Source: Diplolepis rosae
Lineage: Eukaryota; Arthropoda; Insecta; Hymenoptera; Diplolepididae
Length of the DNA stretch: 64,000 nucleotides
Assembly (NCBI GenBank): GCA_030998225.1
Contig: JAPYXD010000250.1
Coordinates: 868,001 to 932,000, forward strand
Reading direction: 5' to 3'
Within the stretch, counting starts at the first letter, position 1. Each line of letters starts with the position of its first letter. The notes beneath the pieces were generated by a model. It saw only the letters and a program-made list of their open reading frames with translations, was not told the origin of the DNA and made no database searches. The position numbers and the translations under genes were made by a program. Below are positions 11,624-23,899 of the stretch, piece after piece.

Positions 11624-12437
11624 TTGGATCTATAACTTAATTCGTGCGGTTTTTTTCAAAATTTGAACTTTATTTAAGAAAAACATGTACAATAGTATTA
11701 CTCAAAGTATTGCCCATCTGAAGCTATGACTTTTTCCATCTTTCTGGCAATTTGTGGATACCATCCCAAAAGAACTGCGCCGGCTTGGCAGCCAAGAATG
11801 AAACAAGCCAATTTTTGATACCCTGTTCTGATGTGAACCGTATTCCAGTGAGGGCGTTCTGCATCGGCCAGAACAAATGGTAGTCAGAAGGGGCAAGGTC
11901 TGGGCTATAAGGCGGGTGGGATAAAACTTCCCATCCACTGTTTTCCAAATATTTTTGTGGCGTTCCAGCAGCATTTCGGACATGCAAAACCGCCTTTCAA
12001 TGTCTCTCGGCTTCAGTTCATGTGGAACCCAATTTCCTTGCTTTTGAATGTATCCGGCTGCTTTTAAACATTTTGAAATGGCTGCTTGAGTGACTCCCAA
12101 AGATTCTGCGAGCCCTTCTTGTGTTTGGAAACAATATTCATCGAGTAATGCTTCCAGTTCTTCATCTTCAAACTTTTTTGGCTGCCCAGGACGTTCTTCG
12201 TCTTCCAAACCAAAATCACCACTTTTAAATCGTGCAAACCACTTTTGGCACGTTCGCTCAGCTAGAACATGTTCACCATAAACTTCCACCAAAATACGAT
12301 GACTTTCGGCAGCAGTTTTCTTCATATTAAAGTAATGAAGAAGAAATCCCCGGAAAAACACTTTCTCAGGTACAAAGTTCGACATACTTGAGTGAAAAAA
12401 AATTCAGCAACCCGCACGAATTCAGTTATAGATCCAA
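11624..12437 (-). mobile_element. mariner copy A, internal deletion, TA duplication
   Basis: Terminal inverted repeats TTGGATCTATAACT.AATTCG at both ends, flanked by TA (11622-11623 and 12438-12439). Only 814 bp long because the middle of the transposase is missing. The deletion joins CTGGAACGCCACAAAAA to TATTTGGAAAACAGTGG at about 11960; the intact order is visible in copy B, 47754-48160. Inserted in an LTR-like sequence. Confidence 0.9.
11702..12385 (-). pseudogene. mariner transposase, catalytic core deleted
   Basis: The 227-codon frame starts at MSNFVPEKVFF and carries the helix-turn-helix DNA-binding half: CQKWFARFKSGDF, DEERPGQPKKF, ALLDEYC, LGVTQAAISKCLK and WVPHELKPRD. After LLERHK the frame enters the 3' part out of register. 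The C-terminal SHPPYSPDLAPSDYHLF, with the third catalytic Asp, is readable in another frame (11724-11987). The segment with the first two Asp residues is deleted. It could at most make a DNA-binding fragment. Confidence 0.9.
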
Positions 12438-12619
12438 TACAATAAATTGACGAATGAGGACACAGGCTAATTGGTACATGAGTAAGAAAGAGACAGAAAA
12501 GGGAGAGAGAGAAGTTCGGTAAATTTATAGATTCATGAGTTTGACTAAGGGTTAATCCACAGGGGGTAAGTGCGTAGTGTCAAGGATCCCCATAGGTGCG
12601 GCTGCGATGAAATGATTGC

Positions 12620-13030
12620 TCCCACAATGTGTGAGAAAGAGAAGGAGATACAGTGCGTACAGGTATGTTGCATAAAGTGAAGACAATCTTTATTTATTAC
12701 ACAGTCCAAAGATCTTTACAAAGATCTATAACGAGTCTACGATGACTTTTACGACTTCCGAACATGGATTATAAACTGTCCCGGTTGAATTTTACGATCT
12801 CAAACTAGGATATTTTTGGAGTTTAGATTGAAGAAACCGCATTGTATTATTGTCGCGAGATCGGTGATCATTTCAAAGGAATATTCAACTGATGACGAAC
12901 TGGATGAAAATCAACTGCTTGATCTTGTTGTGGGCCTCTTTTATATTTTTGTTTATAAATTGACAGCCAGTGTTTTACGTGAGGTAGTCGTATTTTCCTA
13001 TAAAGGATACTAGATGGAGAGATGTCGATA
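12620..13030. other. No recognisable gene
   Basis: Unassigned sequence between the LTR fragment and a Penelope-like remnant. A 65-codon open frame at 12816-13013 has no recognised motif. Confidence 0.35.
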
Positions 13031-14300
13031 CAATAAATATAGTTTTAGCGAGATGTTATGGGTTAAGAAAAATTCAGAAACTCAACTATTAATACACCTA
13101 CTAGATTTTTAGAACTAAATTTTAATATGATACTGAAGGATTCTTTATCAAGGTCAAGTTATACTGTTAAAAATAGTTGGGAATTTCAAAATAATATAGT
13201 CAAAAAGACAACACCTGACGGTTATGTGATGGTTTCTTTGGATGCTGTTGCAATGTTTTCGAATATTCAATTTACCCATGAAATGCAAAGAAATAGTAGA
13301 ATTAGTTTTTTGGACTTGGAAATAATTAAACCTGATAATAGTAAAATAGTGTCCAATTGGTACAGAAAGAGTACATATTCTGGTAGATTGCTAAATTTCA
13401 TTTCAAATCATTCCTTTTAAAATAAAGTTGCTATTATTAAAAATCTGGTTGACAGAGCTGTTTGTTTATCTCATAAATCATTCCATTCAGTAAATTTAGA
13501 TATTGTTAGAAAATTTTCATTTTTAATCACTACCCACAAAATTTGATTGAAAAGCATATAAAAATTAGAATTGAACAAATCAAAAGGAGACAGGGTAGTA
13601 ATGTAGACATGGATACACAAAGTGAAGCTGGTGATGAGCATAATACTATTTTTCTTCCATATGTTGGTCAAATTTCAAAAACAATTCATTCAATTTCTAG
13701 AATACCGTTTAGGATAGGCTGATCATGATTTTGACTGGAATAATGTTGCGATTTTGCACTCTGAAAGTAATGAGGGAAAAAGAGAATTTATGGAGATGTT
13801 ATATATAAAAAGGGAGGGAGGATATTCTATAAATTTGAAAACGGATTTAGTAAAGTACAGTGGTTGTTATGACAGCATGATGGGTTATATTTGAAGTCAT
13901 TAGTTCACAGTGAAATTCCTTGAGATTTCTGGATTCTGTGAAACGGTTAATATTTTACTAAGTGATCCCTAGGGTCTCCTCAGTGGTTAATAAGGAAGGG
14001 CAAAACATTGTTTTGGTTTCCTGTTGGCTTTTGTGGAGGAGGGTTCTCTGTCCCCATGGAAGGTGATAGGTACAAAAGAGGGCGAAAGGAAAAAAAAGGA
14101 GAAAGGAGTTTTGGAAGATTGCCTTCTTTTTTTCCCTCCTTTTTTTTGGTTTTCTTATAATTGTTTATTTTAAGAAATATTTTTTGGTCCAAATTTGGGC
14201 GGTTTTTTTGTATTTTGAGAGTTCGAACGTTTTTAAATCCTTGAAAGTTTTAACTATTTATAATTTGTGTCAAATAAATTTTGCATTTTAAATCAAGATT
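13030..14300 (+). pseudogene. Penelope-like element, RT and endonuclease mostly deleted
   Basis: Coding remnants in the order expected for a Penelope-like element: TPTRFLELNFNMILKDS, GYVMVSLDAVAMFSNI (start of the RT palm), then directly RISFLDLEI and NWYRKSTYSGRLLNFISNHS, VDRAVCLSHKSFH, and after a gap DHDFDWNNVAILHSESN and EMLYIK. The RT palm with the YVDD box and the GIY-YIG endonuclease are both missing, so at least two internal deletions happened. The A+T-rich part after about 13900 is probably its 3' untranslated tail. Inactive. Confidence 0.75.
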
Positions 14301-15061
14301 CGAAGCCACGCAAGATCTGTGTATCTGTGTATATATTTATATTTTCTTTATCATTATTGTAAATCCGATTGAATGGCGTGATATTAATGTGCAGGTACAA
14401 AAGTTACTAAAAATGTAATGAATAAACACGCGCATCTAACTAAAATATCTTGTTATGGAACCATTCTGTAGTCTTGAGTACAAGCTATTACTGATAAAAG
14501 TTTTGTATACATTTTTAAATTTCCTTTCAAAATTTTACAACCTTCTTAAATTGTTTTAAAAAAATGTTGTCAACATTACAGAAACTTCTTAAATTTTTAG
14601 AGAAAGTTCTAAAATATAAAAAAACACTGTCGAGTTACAAAACAAGATTCCGCCACAGTTGGGACACTTTTTTAAGACATAGTCGCCATATTGGATCAGC
14701 TTTTTTGAATGCTTAAAATCTGACTTTAGATTCGTGTCAAATGAGATGAGCATAAAACTAATGTTTTGATACTCATAGACAAATTCGTTAGTGACCTATG
14801 ATCCTCTATATCTCCGAAACTTGATTTCATTTTTATATATTCCTTTAAGTAATTTTATAAGCGAGTTCCATTTCGCTGAAAAAAATGCGCGATGATCAAT
14901 AATATATACTAGTGAATCTATTGCTCCGATACCAAAAAATATTTTTCATTAATCAAATATATATCTAATGAAACAATAATGATTAATTTCAATTTAGTAG
15001 TCTTGCTATAAACTCTGTAGTACAATGAACATTGTGTATAATTTGTGTAATTATTTTTTAG
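14300..15061. other. Intronic sequence before the DHX35 exon
   Basis: A+T-rich, with no TE motif I can name. It ends in the T-rich tract and AG acceptor at 15060-15061. Confidence 0.45.
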
Positions 15062-15276
15062 GTAAAAATTTTTGGCAAGAAGATAAAGCCGATGTAGATT
15101 CGCATTCATCTACCCAGTTTGTATACAATGCACATCACTCTTTAGCACTTGATGTGCAGCGCCAAAAGTTGCCTATATTTAAGCTTAGAAATCATATTAT
15201 CTACCTGCTAGAAAAATATCAAGCATTAGTACTTGTAGGAGAAACTGGATGTGGGAAAAGTACTCAAATACCACAG
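15062..15276 (+). CDS. DHX35: DHX35 exon with Walker A (DEAH-box RNA helicase)
   Basis: Internal exon of a probable ATP-dependent RNA helicase, a nuclear, spliceosome-associated DEAH-box protein. Acceptor TTTTTTAG precedes it and donor CAG|GTAAAG follows. It begins in phase with two bases of a split Gly codon. Translation KNFWQEDKAD..., FVYNAHHSLALDVQRQKLPIF, KLRNHIIYLLEKYQALVLVG, then GETGCGKSTQIPQ, the Walker A/P-loop. VYNPY-like and QRQKLP(I/V)FKLRNHI before the P-loop are specific to DHX35 within the family. It ends exactly on a codon after IPQ; the next residues YLTEAGW are at 49024. The upstream exon with the start codon was not found in the window. Confidence 0.92.
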
Positions 15277-16543
15277 GTAAAGTTAGCAACATAATTACTC
15301 GTAACTTTTTCTTTCATATTCGAAAATTCTTAGATAAATCATTGTTTTCCACTCAAAAAATGTACGAGGGAGGTTAACCGTTACGTACGGCTATTATTAA
15401 ATAAAGTAATACAAAGAAAAGAAAAAGTAACATGCGATTTCAATAGTTTTTCAAGTAATTAAGGGGTACGCGGAGGCTATCCAAATTGCCGAATTTAACC
15501 AATATAAATTTCATTGAAATACGTTTATTATTATATGGGGTCATTGGTCTTGTGCCCTTGCACTAATGGGGTATTTTCCGCACGTCTACTCATACTATGT
15601 TGAATTTCGAAAAGGGGAAAGGTGCTTTGAACAGAATTAAATTATGTAGACCCCAAATTTCGATACACTAATGAGTTTTTTATGATACCTCATCTTTACT
15701 TTTTATTCTAGTTGCCTTATCCTACCGGGTATCTGGAGAGCGAAAGCAAAGGGGATGTTACTTCCTGCAATGCTGAAGTTCTAGATAATCCGGGCCAAAC
15801 TCAAATCTGTATAGTCGAAGTTTCTAAGGAAGCTACTCTTGTTCTTTACGCGATTTGATTACGCCTACACCTTTTTTTAAATTTATACCCAATAGTTTTA
15901 GAAGAAGCAACTTGTAGATGGCTTTTAACCAGAAGGGGAGCAGTACGTTTAAATGGCCTGTCCTTCTCTACTCTTTTTATCTAATAATTCTATTTGTGCT
16001 CTTAGAAAATAAACTCGTCGTCGTTTTAAGATTCAAAAAGATGTGAATTTTGCAGACTACTTAGTATTCGGCTAACTAGAGTTTTTGCCCCGGATCACGG
16101 CACACTATTGGTACTTGCGAGCAGTTGATTACAAGCGAGCTTTTACTTTAAAAAGATCCGCATCTTAATAGTAAGAGTATTACGAAATACTCTCGGTATT
16201 ATCTTCTTCACAATATTAGAAGAAGGTCCTGCTAATCGAAAATTTGGAAACATTAATATCTAAATAGTTGATAGCCCAATTTCTGTCACTCTTTGCAATG
16301 TAAAATTTTGATGAGTTGGCCATTTTCCGGTTTTTGTCGAATTACATCCGTTACCTTCATTCAATACTTTTGAAGACATAATCTATCTATTATTAATTAA
16401 AAATTTACTTGGACATATACCCGTTTATATGACATTCTAATGTAACGTAATGTATCTATGATGAATGTATAGCTATATCATGTTATTACACATAACATTA
16501 TTGAAACATTATTGAAAGATATAAGTCCATAAATATGCAAATA
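15277..16543. other. DHX35 intron, unassigned part
   Basis: Start of the intron. No coding frame or clear repeat before the first foldback element at 16544. Confidence 0.5.
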
Positions 16544-17633
16544 CACTACCGTCGGAAATTGTGCGCGCGGTGCTGGTTACCGCTATTAAAAATCACTACT
16601 GACTTTGAACCACGATATCTCGGTGAAAAAAAGAGATAGGACATTTAAAAAAAAAAAGTTGGCAAGCTGATGAAATTCCACGTCTGTTGATGCTCAAAAA
16701 ATATTTTTTTGACCTTCTGAAAATGATACAGCACGTGAGTTGAGTTGAGTTAATCGACGATCACGGATCTCGGCCTTTTTCTTGCTCGCCTCCTTCGTTG
16801 AGGCAGGACCGAATAGGCCACGCACAGAGGTGGCGCTTAAGTCGAGCTCTCTTATATGTTCTTTGATCCAAGAACGTGTTTCCTTTATTTCCTTTCCTTT
16901 CATTCTTAGTTGATATTTACAATGACTATTAAAATTTTCATTAATGTTCTAGTTTATAAGAATTTAAAGAAATAAAAAATTTTTACATATCATTGTTCTA
17001 TTCGTTAACATGGGGATAATATTGGATTTAAATAATTTTTAATAATCACGAATAACAATAGATATTTTTAAAAATTTAGAATAATTAGAATAAAAATTAC
17101 TAATGAACAGAATCAAAAATACATATAAGAAGGCTCCACTTAAGCGCCACCTTTGTGCGTGGCCTATTCGGTCCTGCCTCAACGAAGGAGGCGAGCAACA
17201 AACCGGCCGAGACCCGTGATCGTCGATTAAAATTCAACTCAGATACGATTGAACATTTTTAATCGTATCTCGGGTACCCATAAATATTTTTCAAGTTTTT
17301 TTGGCTTGAATTAAAGATAAGATTTTAGACTTTATGTCGTATAATTTTCAGATTTTGAAAAAAAATTTCCTAGGTCATGCAAAAAGTTGAAGTTGAGGTA
17401 GAGAATTTCAAAAATCTTGAATTTTTTGTTTTAACTTCTCACGTGCTGTATTATTTTCAGAAAGCCAAAAAAATATTTCTTCAGTATCACTAGACGTGGA
17501 ATTTCATAAGCCTACCAACTGTATTTTTAAAAATGCCCTATCTCTTTTTTTCACCGAGATATCGTGGTTCAAAGTCAGCAGTGATTTTTAATAGCGATGA
17601 CAAGCACCGTGCGCACAATTTCCGACGGTAGTG
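16544..17633. mobile_element. Foldback element 1, TA duplication
   Basis: 1090-bp palindromic element starting CACTACCGTCGGAAATTGTG and ending with its inverse, flanked by TA (16542-16543, 17634-17635). Matching inner landmarks: ATATCTCGGTGAAAAAAAGAG at about 16615 and its inverse near 17545, and GGCCACGCACA at about 16818 and its inverse near 17155. The right arm has about 190 extra bases (17240-17440). The loop is A+T-rich. No transposase. Termini and TA point to a Tc1/mariner-type non-autonomous element. Confidence 0.88.
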
Positions 17634-17734
17634 TACAACATTAATGTTGATCAATCCCACATTACTCGTATTTATCAATGTTAAGAATAAATTTATAAGT
17701 TCTGAATAGTTAATTAGTCATTCGATCAAACATA

Positions 17735-18903
17735 TGGGGCAAAATTCGCCAAGTGTACCCGCCTGAAAATTTTGTGTCTCCAATATTTTTGAAACTCCAC
17801 TGAATTTTGTTCCTAGTGGATCTTTTTTAATCCCCCAAAGGAGATAGCTCTAGTAGGGCTGGTTGTCAATGTACAGAGGCACAAATTTTCAACGTTTTAA
17901 CGCGCGCCGTTATTCAACCAATCATAACTTCTGCCAAAGTTGATCAATTTAATTTTACTATGAGTGTTTTCTAAACGTTTTTTTATAAGATTTCCGATGA
18001 AAATAATGATTTTGTACTAAAAAAGATATTTCATGTTTATTTTTCTATTTTAAACATATTTTTAAATTTTTTTTCAAAATGCGACCCCTTAAATTTTTTT
18101 CAAAATTTTTAAAATAAAAAGCTTCATTGTTTTCCTTTAAGATAATTCACGGTAGAAAGTTAGGTAAAAATTGCTATTAGACTTATAGGAGGATTCTTGC
18201 GCTCGGCTGCCGCTCCGCGAGCCGCTATGCAGTGTAAGTAAGCACTTTGTAGGTCTTATTGTGTATAATACTAATATAATATTAATTATGATATAAATAT
18301 AATATATCATATAATAATATATAATAATATAATAACAATAATATTAATTATAATATTAATGGACATGATACACAATAACACCTACGAAGTGCTTACTTAC
18401 ACTCTATAGCAGCTCGCAGTGCGGCAGCAGGGCGCAACAATCCTCTTATAAGTCCAATAGCGACTTTCGTCCCACTTTCTAGCTTGGATGATTTTAAAGG
18501 GAAAGAATGAGCTTTTTATTTGAAAAATTGTGAAAAAAAAATCAAAGGGTCATATTTTGAATTTTTTTTTTTAAATATGTTTAGAATGGGAAAATGAGCA
18601 TGAAATATTTTTTAAAATTATAAAATCATTATTTTTATCGGAAATCTCATCAAAAAGGGGTTGAAAAAACACTCATATAATGATCAAATTGATCAACTTT
18701 AGCAGAAGTTATGGTCGATTGAATAACGATGCGCGTGTTGAAACGTCGAAAATTTGAGCTACTGTATATTGACAACCAGTCGTACTAGAGCTGTCTCCTT
18801 TGGGGGAATAAATGAGGTCCACTAGGACTACAATTCAGTGAAGTTTCAGAAAAATTTAAAACAAACAATTTTTAGGCGGGTACACTTGACAAATTTTGCC
18901 CCA
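17735..18903. mobile_element. Foldback element 2, TA duplication
   Basis: 1169-bp palindromic element with ends TGGGGCAAAATT and AATTTTGCCCCA, flanked by TA (17733-17734, 18904-18905). Arms of about 520 bp include GGCGGGTACACTTG-type sequence at both ends and GC-rich CGGCTGCCGCTC patches near 18210 and 18425. They face each other across an AT-only loop at about 18255-18365. No coding capacity. Confidence 0.88.
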
Positions 18904-19502
18904 TATATGAAGATTTAAGTATATGAATACATTTAAAGGGTGTTTTTTATCTTGACACGTCAGAATATCTGAAGACCTACGCATTTTGCGAAAAAATTTC
19001 CATAATAAAAACTATTTATTTTCTGAATATTTGGTTTCGATTTGCGACAGATGACGCTGAAATGGAAAAAACTGAAATTGTTGATTATTTCATGAAATTC
19101 GCTTGCAAACGAATGATAAATAAGACGCGTTGAATACTTTCGGGAGAATCATTCAATTGTAATCAATTCAATTTTCGGCACTGCTTTTACATCTACCCAG
19201 GAACGTGAACGTAGTTCTTGTATGTTCTCTTCGGGGTGCTTGATTTTAGTGAGTCCTCTCGTCTTTCACCATCGGGGTGCTTGTTCTTGATGAAAATCTC
19301 ACAAAAAGTCCTAAAAATGGTGTTCTTCCACTTTGATGCCTTTGTTGATCCGAGCATCGAGGATTGGCCACAACAGCAAAGTGCAACCATCACGACCAAA
19401 TCAAATGAACATATAGACCAAGCAACAGGGAATTTGTTATGACATTATTTACTGCAGAAAACGGACTGCGCCATCAGAAGAGAGGTTGGTCATAGAGTAA
19501 TT

Positions 19503-20667
19503 GTGTCATGTTTTGGACAACGAAATATGATTTATAAATTTGTTATTAACATTTAAGACCAAAAAATTGCACTTTTTTTAGTTTTTTGTTTATAACATTA
19601 AAGGTAATAATCCAATCTTAATGACATTAATTGAAAAGTTGTAGAAAACTAAATTTCGAACAAAATGAATTATCGCTTGATCTGATTGGATAATTAGAAG
19701 CGGAGAAAATTCGGAAAAACCGGAAAATTGAGCTTTTGTTAAACAAATTAATGTCTCAGTAAATTTTAAACTTTTCAGGTTGAGGTTTGGTGGAAAAGTA
19801 ACCGACTTTATGCTCTTCAAATGTATAAAAAAAGGGACACTTTAAGATAATACGTTTCCGCGCTATTGACACTTTAATTTATTTCATGCGTTAATTGTAA
19901 AATGTCTGCTTGCCGCAGAGGTGGTCCGATTTTTATTTTGAAAACGGCTTTCAAAAATATAAATCAAGGAAAACAGAACGTCAATCTTGGTTTTTCGCTA
20001 AAATGTTGCAAAGTTTGTTAAAAAAAGATCTAGACATGGCTCTGAACGCTTGAACGCAGCAAAGTGACAGTGGTGGGGGGACAAGGCGAATAGGCTCACT
20101 GTGTAACTTTGCTGTGTTCGAGCGTTTAGAGCCATGTTTAGACCTTTTTTTAATAAACTTTGCAACATTTTAGCGAAAAACCAAGATTGACGTTCTGTTT
20201 TCCTTGATTTATATTTTTGAAAGCCGTTTTCAAAATAAAAATCGGACCAGCTCTGCGGCAAGCAGACATTTTACAATTAACGCATGAAATAAATTAAAGT
20301 GTCAATAGTGCGGAAACGTATTATCTTAAAGTGTCCTTTTTTTTATTCATTTGAAGAGCATAAAGTCGGTTACTTTTCCACCAAACCTCAACCTGAAAAG
20401 TTAAAAATTTACTGAGATATTAATTTGTTTAACAAAAGCTCAATTTCCCGATTTTTCCGAATTTTCTCCGCTTCTAATTATCCAATCAGATCAAGCGACG
20501 ACTCATTTTGTTCGCAATTAAGTTTTCTACAACTTTTAAATTAATGTCATCAAGATTGGATTATTACCTTTAATGTTATAAACAAAAAACTAAAAAAGTG
20601 CAATTTTTTGGTCTTAAATGTTAATAACAAATTTATAAATCATATTTCGTTGTCCAAAACATGACAC
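19503..20667. mobile_element. Foldback element 3 inserted in the hAT left arm
   Basis: 1165-bp palindrome with ends GTGTCATG/CATGACAC and arms of about 560 bp around a loop at about 20066-20105. It is flanked by AATT (19499-19502, 20668-20671). The right hAT arm shows the empty site (CTCAATTACTCTATG, about 29656-29670), so insertion and duplication are demonstrated within the window. Noncoding. Confidence 0.9.
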
Positions 20668-20683
20668 AATTGAGGCTTCGGAT

Positions 20684-22730
20684 TGCATAACCGACGGAGC
20701 GCGTGGCCTAGTAGGCAAAAGAGGGGATACCGCAATGCGCGAACTTTTTTTTCCATTTAAATAAAAAAGTCGGAAAAATGATCGAAAAAACGTGGCAGTA
20801 CGTGTTAATTGTCATTCCGCATATTTTTTCTCCCATAAATTTTTGTGTCAGAACTCTAGTTTTTTTTATAATCGACGAAAATCGTATTTTTTGAATGTAC
20901 GAAATCAATCGATTTTTTACAATCAACTCGCTGTTTTTCGTACAAATTTGTCTGTAATAGTCTGAAATTTTATCAGCTGTCTCAAAATACCCTAGAGCTT
21001 CAGATAGTTATGTTCAACATAACAAAATTCTCTATTTGTTAATAATTTTTAATATAACAGTTGCGGTTGGCAAAATTCTCATTTTTCATCTTCAAAGAAA
21101 AAAAGTATGCGAGGAAGTTTAGAGTTGAGAGAACTTTCAGCGAGAAAGTTGTTCAGCAGGCTTTCAGGCAGTTTTTCAATATATTTTGAGATTTTTTAAT
21201 TCAAAACTGTGGTCAGGATGAGAATTTATTTAATTGCGTTCAAGCGCACCGATACGGTCAAGTGATAGATCGATCGAACGCGGAGAAAACGAGATGCACC
21301 CATGCCGAGAGCACGCGATTTGACAGAGTTGCAACATCATTTTTGCCAATTCGATTACAATAAACTTCTTTTTCGTCCATGATTTTCCGGAAAATCGAAC
21401 TTGAAAAATATATCCGCGACTTTTTTCTGTAACTTCACGATCTATTGGGATTTCAAAAAACCAAGAAAAATTACGTATAATTTTCATTGACAACAATATT
21501 TAATTCATAGAAAAATGTTAAAATTTTGTTTATTTGGATACAATATCTTATTTTGCACTGTACAATCGAAATAAATGTTCGTGTTGCCCTTTCGAATTAT
21601 TATTTTGTAGGATCAAAATACATTTACAAATGTCTCAAAAAATACCAACCTACGCCGGAATTTACAAACGAATTGAATATACTATATTAACTTAAATTAT
21701 AAATTTCGAGTAACAAAAGGTTAGAACTGTTTATCTATTCTTTTTGCAACTTTTTTTTCACGGGAACTTTGCTTAAGTATTCTTCGAAAAATGTATTTTG
21801 ATCCTACAAAATAATAATTCGAAAGGGCCAACACGAACATTTATTTCGATTGTACAGTGCAAAATAAGATATTGTATCCAAATAAACAAAATTTTAACAT
21901 TTTTCTATGAATTAAATATTGTTGTCAATGAAAATTATACGTAATTTTTCTTGGTTTTTTTGAAATCCCAATAGATCGTGAAGTTTCAGAAAAAAGTCGC
22001 GGATATATTTTTCAAGTTCGATTTTCCGGAAAATTATGGACGAAAAAGAAGTTTATTGTAATCGAATTGGCAAAAATGATGTTGCAACTCTGTCAAATCG
22101 CGTACTCTCGGCATGGGTGCATCTTTTTTTCTCCGCGTTCGATCGATCTATCACTTGACGGTATCGGTGCGCTTGAACGCAATTAAATAAATTCTCATCC
22201 TGACCACAGTTTTGAATTAAAAAATCTCAAAATATATTGAAAAACTGCTTGAAAGCCTGCTGAACAACTTTCTCGCTGAAAGTTCTCTCAACTCTAAACT
22301 TCCTCGCATACTTTTTTTCTTTGAAGATGAAAAATGAGAATTTTGCCAACCGCAACTGTTATATTAAAAATTATTAACAAATTGAGAATTTTGTTATGTT
22401 GAACATAACTATCTGAAGCTCTAGGGATTTTTGAGTCAGTTGATAAAATTTCAGACTATTACAGACAAATTTGTACGAAAAACAGCGAGTTGATTGTAAA
22501 AAATCGATTGATTTCGTACATTCAAAAAATACGATTTTCGTCGATTATAAAAAAAATCTAGAGTTCTGACACAAAAATTTATGGGAGAAAAAATGCGGAA
22601 TGACAATTAACACGTACTGCCACGTTTTTTCGATCATTTTTCCGACTTTTTTATTTAAATGGAAAAAAAGTTCGCGCATTGCGGTATCCCCTCTTTTGCC
22701 TACTAGGCCACGCGCTCCGTCGGTCATGCA
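20684..22730. mobile_element. Foldback element 4 inserted in the hAT left arm
   Basis: 2047-bp palindrome starting TGCATAACCGACGGAGCG and ending with its near-inverse. Arms are about 945 bp (to about 21630 and from about 21788) around a loop of about 155 bp. The right hAT arm lacks it (CACTGATCCGAAGCC). The flanks are CTTCGGAT on the left and its inverse ATCCGAAG on the right, rather than a direct duplication. Noncoding. Confidence 0.85.
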
Positions 22731-23899
22731 ATCCGAAGCAGTGTCTCCAGAACGTGGGATTTTTCGGCCCCCACCACGTTCCCATCTGGGAGAAACACAT
22801 GCAAACGTGACGTGTCAGTGTGTCGGCTCTGCTACACGCTGCGGTCACCAGCTTCGTGTAAAGCCGAAGGTGCACGAAGACGGACTTCGTTACAATGCTT
22901 GAGTTTTCAAGTTATTTTTAGATTTCACGCTTTCGTTTATCGAGTCGAAATTAAGAATTGTATTTTTCTCGAGTACGTGCAAAAGAGGCGCGAAGCAGAC
23001 GACGAATTTGAATTTACGAAGTATATAGTTCAAGAAATAACACTTTTCTTCAATTTCTTGAAGAAAGTCTGCATGAAATAAACATCAGTATGATCTTGGA
23101 AAATTTCATGAGGATTTCAACACTTCAAAAATAAACTTTCAGTGAAATTTAGTGACAATAAATGTATAAAATTTGAATCAATATATAATTTTCCATTCAA
23201 ATTTATATACTTCTTACTAATTTTGTACATTTAACAATTTTTCAATTAGAACAATATTTTCTATCAAGATAAAATGAACATAAAATTCAAGTTCATAATT
23301 TATATTTTCAGTTATATGTTAGAAATATTTTCATCTCACATTTTTGTAGCCTAAGCACAAACTTTTCATTCCAAAACTTAAAATCTCTACGGAAATGGAA
23401 AATTGTCTAATAGCAGTAGATAAATTAAAAAGCTAAAACATGTGTTTATTGATATTTCCATATTAACATATAAATATCAATCAACTTTAAATTTTACATA
23501 AAAATGTTCGTTCGAAGTGTTCAAATCTTGTTGCAATTTGATAAGATTTTATGGAGGAGTGCAATCTTTTGGATGAAATATTTTGTAGTTCTTAATTTGT
23601 CTGTCCGTCTGAAATCGTAGTAAGATTTGAACAGTAAACAACAAATTTTCCAATAGAATTCAGGATCAATAATAATTGATTCAGGAAATACTTCAACTCT
23701 GTAGAGCATTTTTGTATTTCGAATTCAAAATGTGTGCTTAAGCCACAAAAAAGTAAGCTGAAAATGTAGATATAAAACTAATTATGTCATGTTTATGTCT
23801 TCTTAATGGAAAATACTTTGCATATAATTCTCTAATTCGATATTTTTTTAATGTATGAACATTCAAGAAATTGATAAATATTCCATCTTTTTATAGGAA

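Larger units (their letters stand above)
11434..12620. repeat. LTR fragment interrupted by a mariner
   Basis: TGTTACGTCAC at 11434 and, downstream, GAAGGTTCCTCGTTT...AGGATC...AGGGATGAGGATAAGTCAGTGA resemble the first 120 bases of the LTRs at 30583 and 44125. The LTR sequence is interrupted at 11624 by the mariner and seems to resume at 12440. No coding sequence of the parent element was found next to it, so this is a solo or truncated LTR of a diverged subfamily. Confidence 0.55.

Noticed and set aside
13980..14192. 70-codon minus frame rich in Lys and Pro
   Set aside because: Low-complexity sequence in the tail of a Penelope-like remnant.
16694..16903. 69-codon minus frame
   Set aside because: Inside foldback element 1; its inverse copy in the other arm does not keep the frame.
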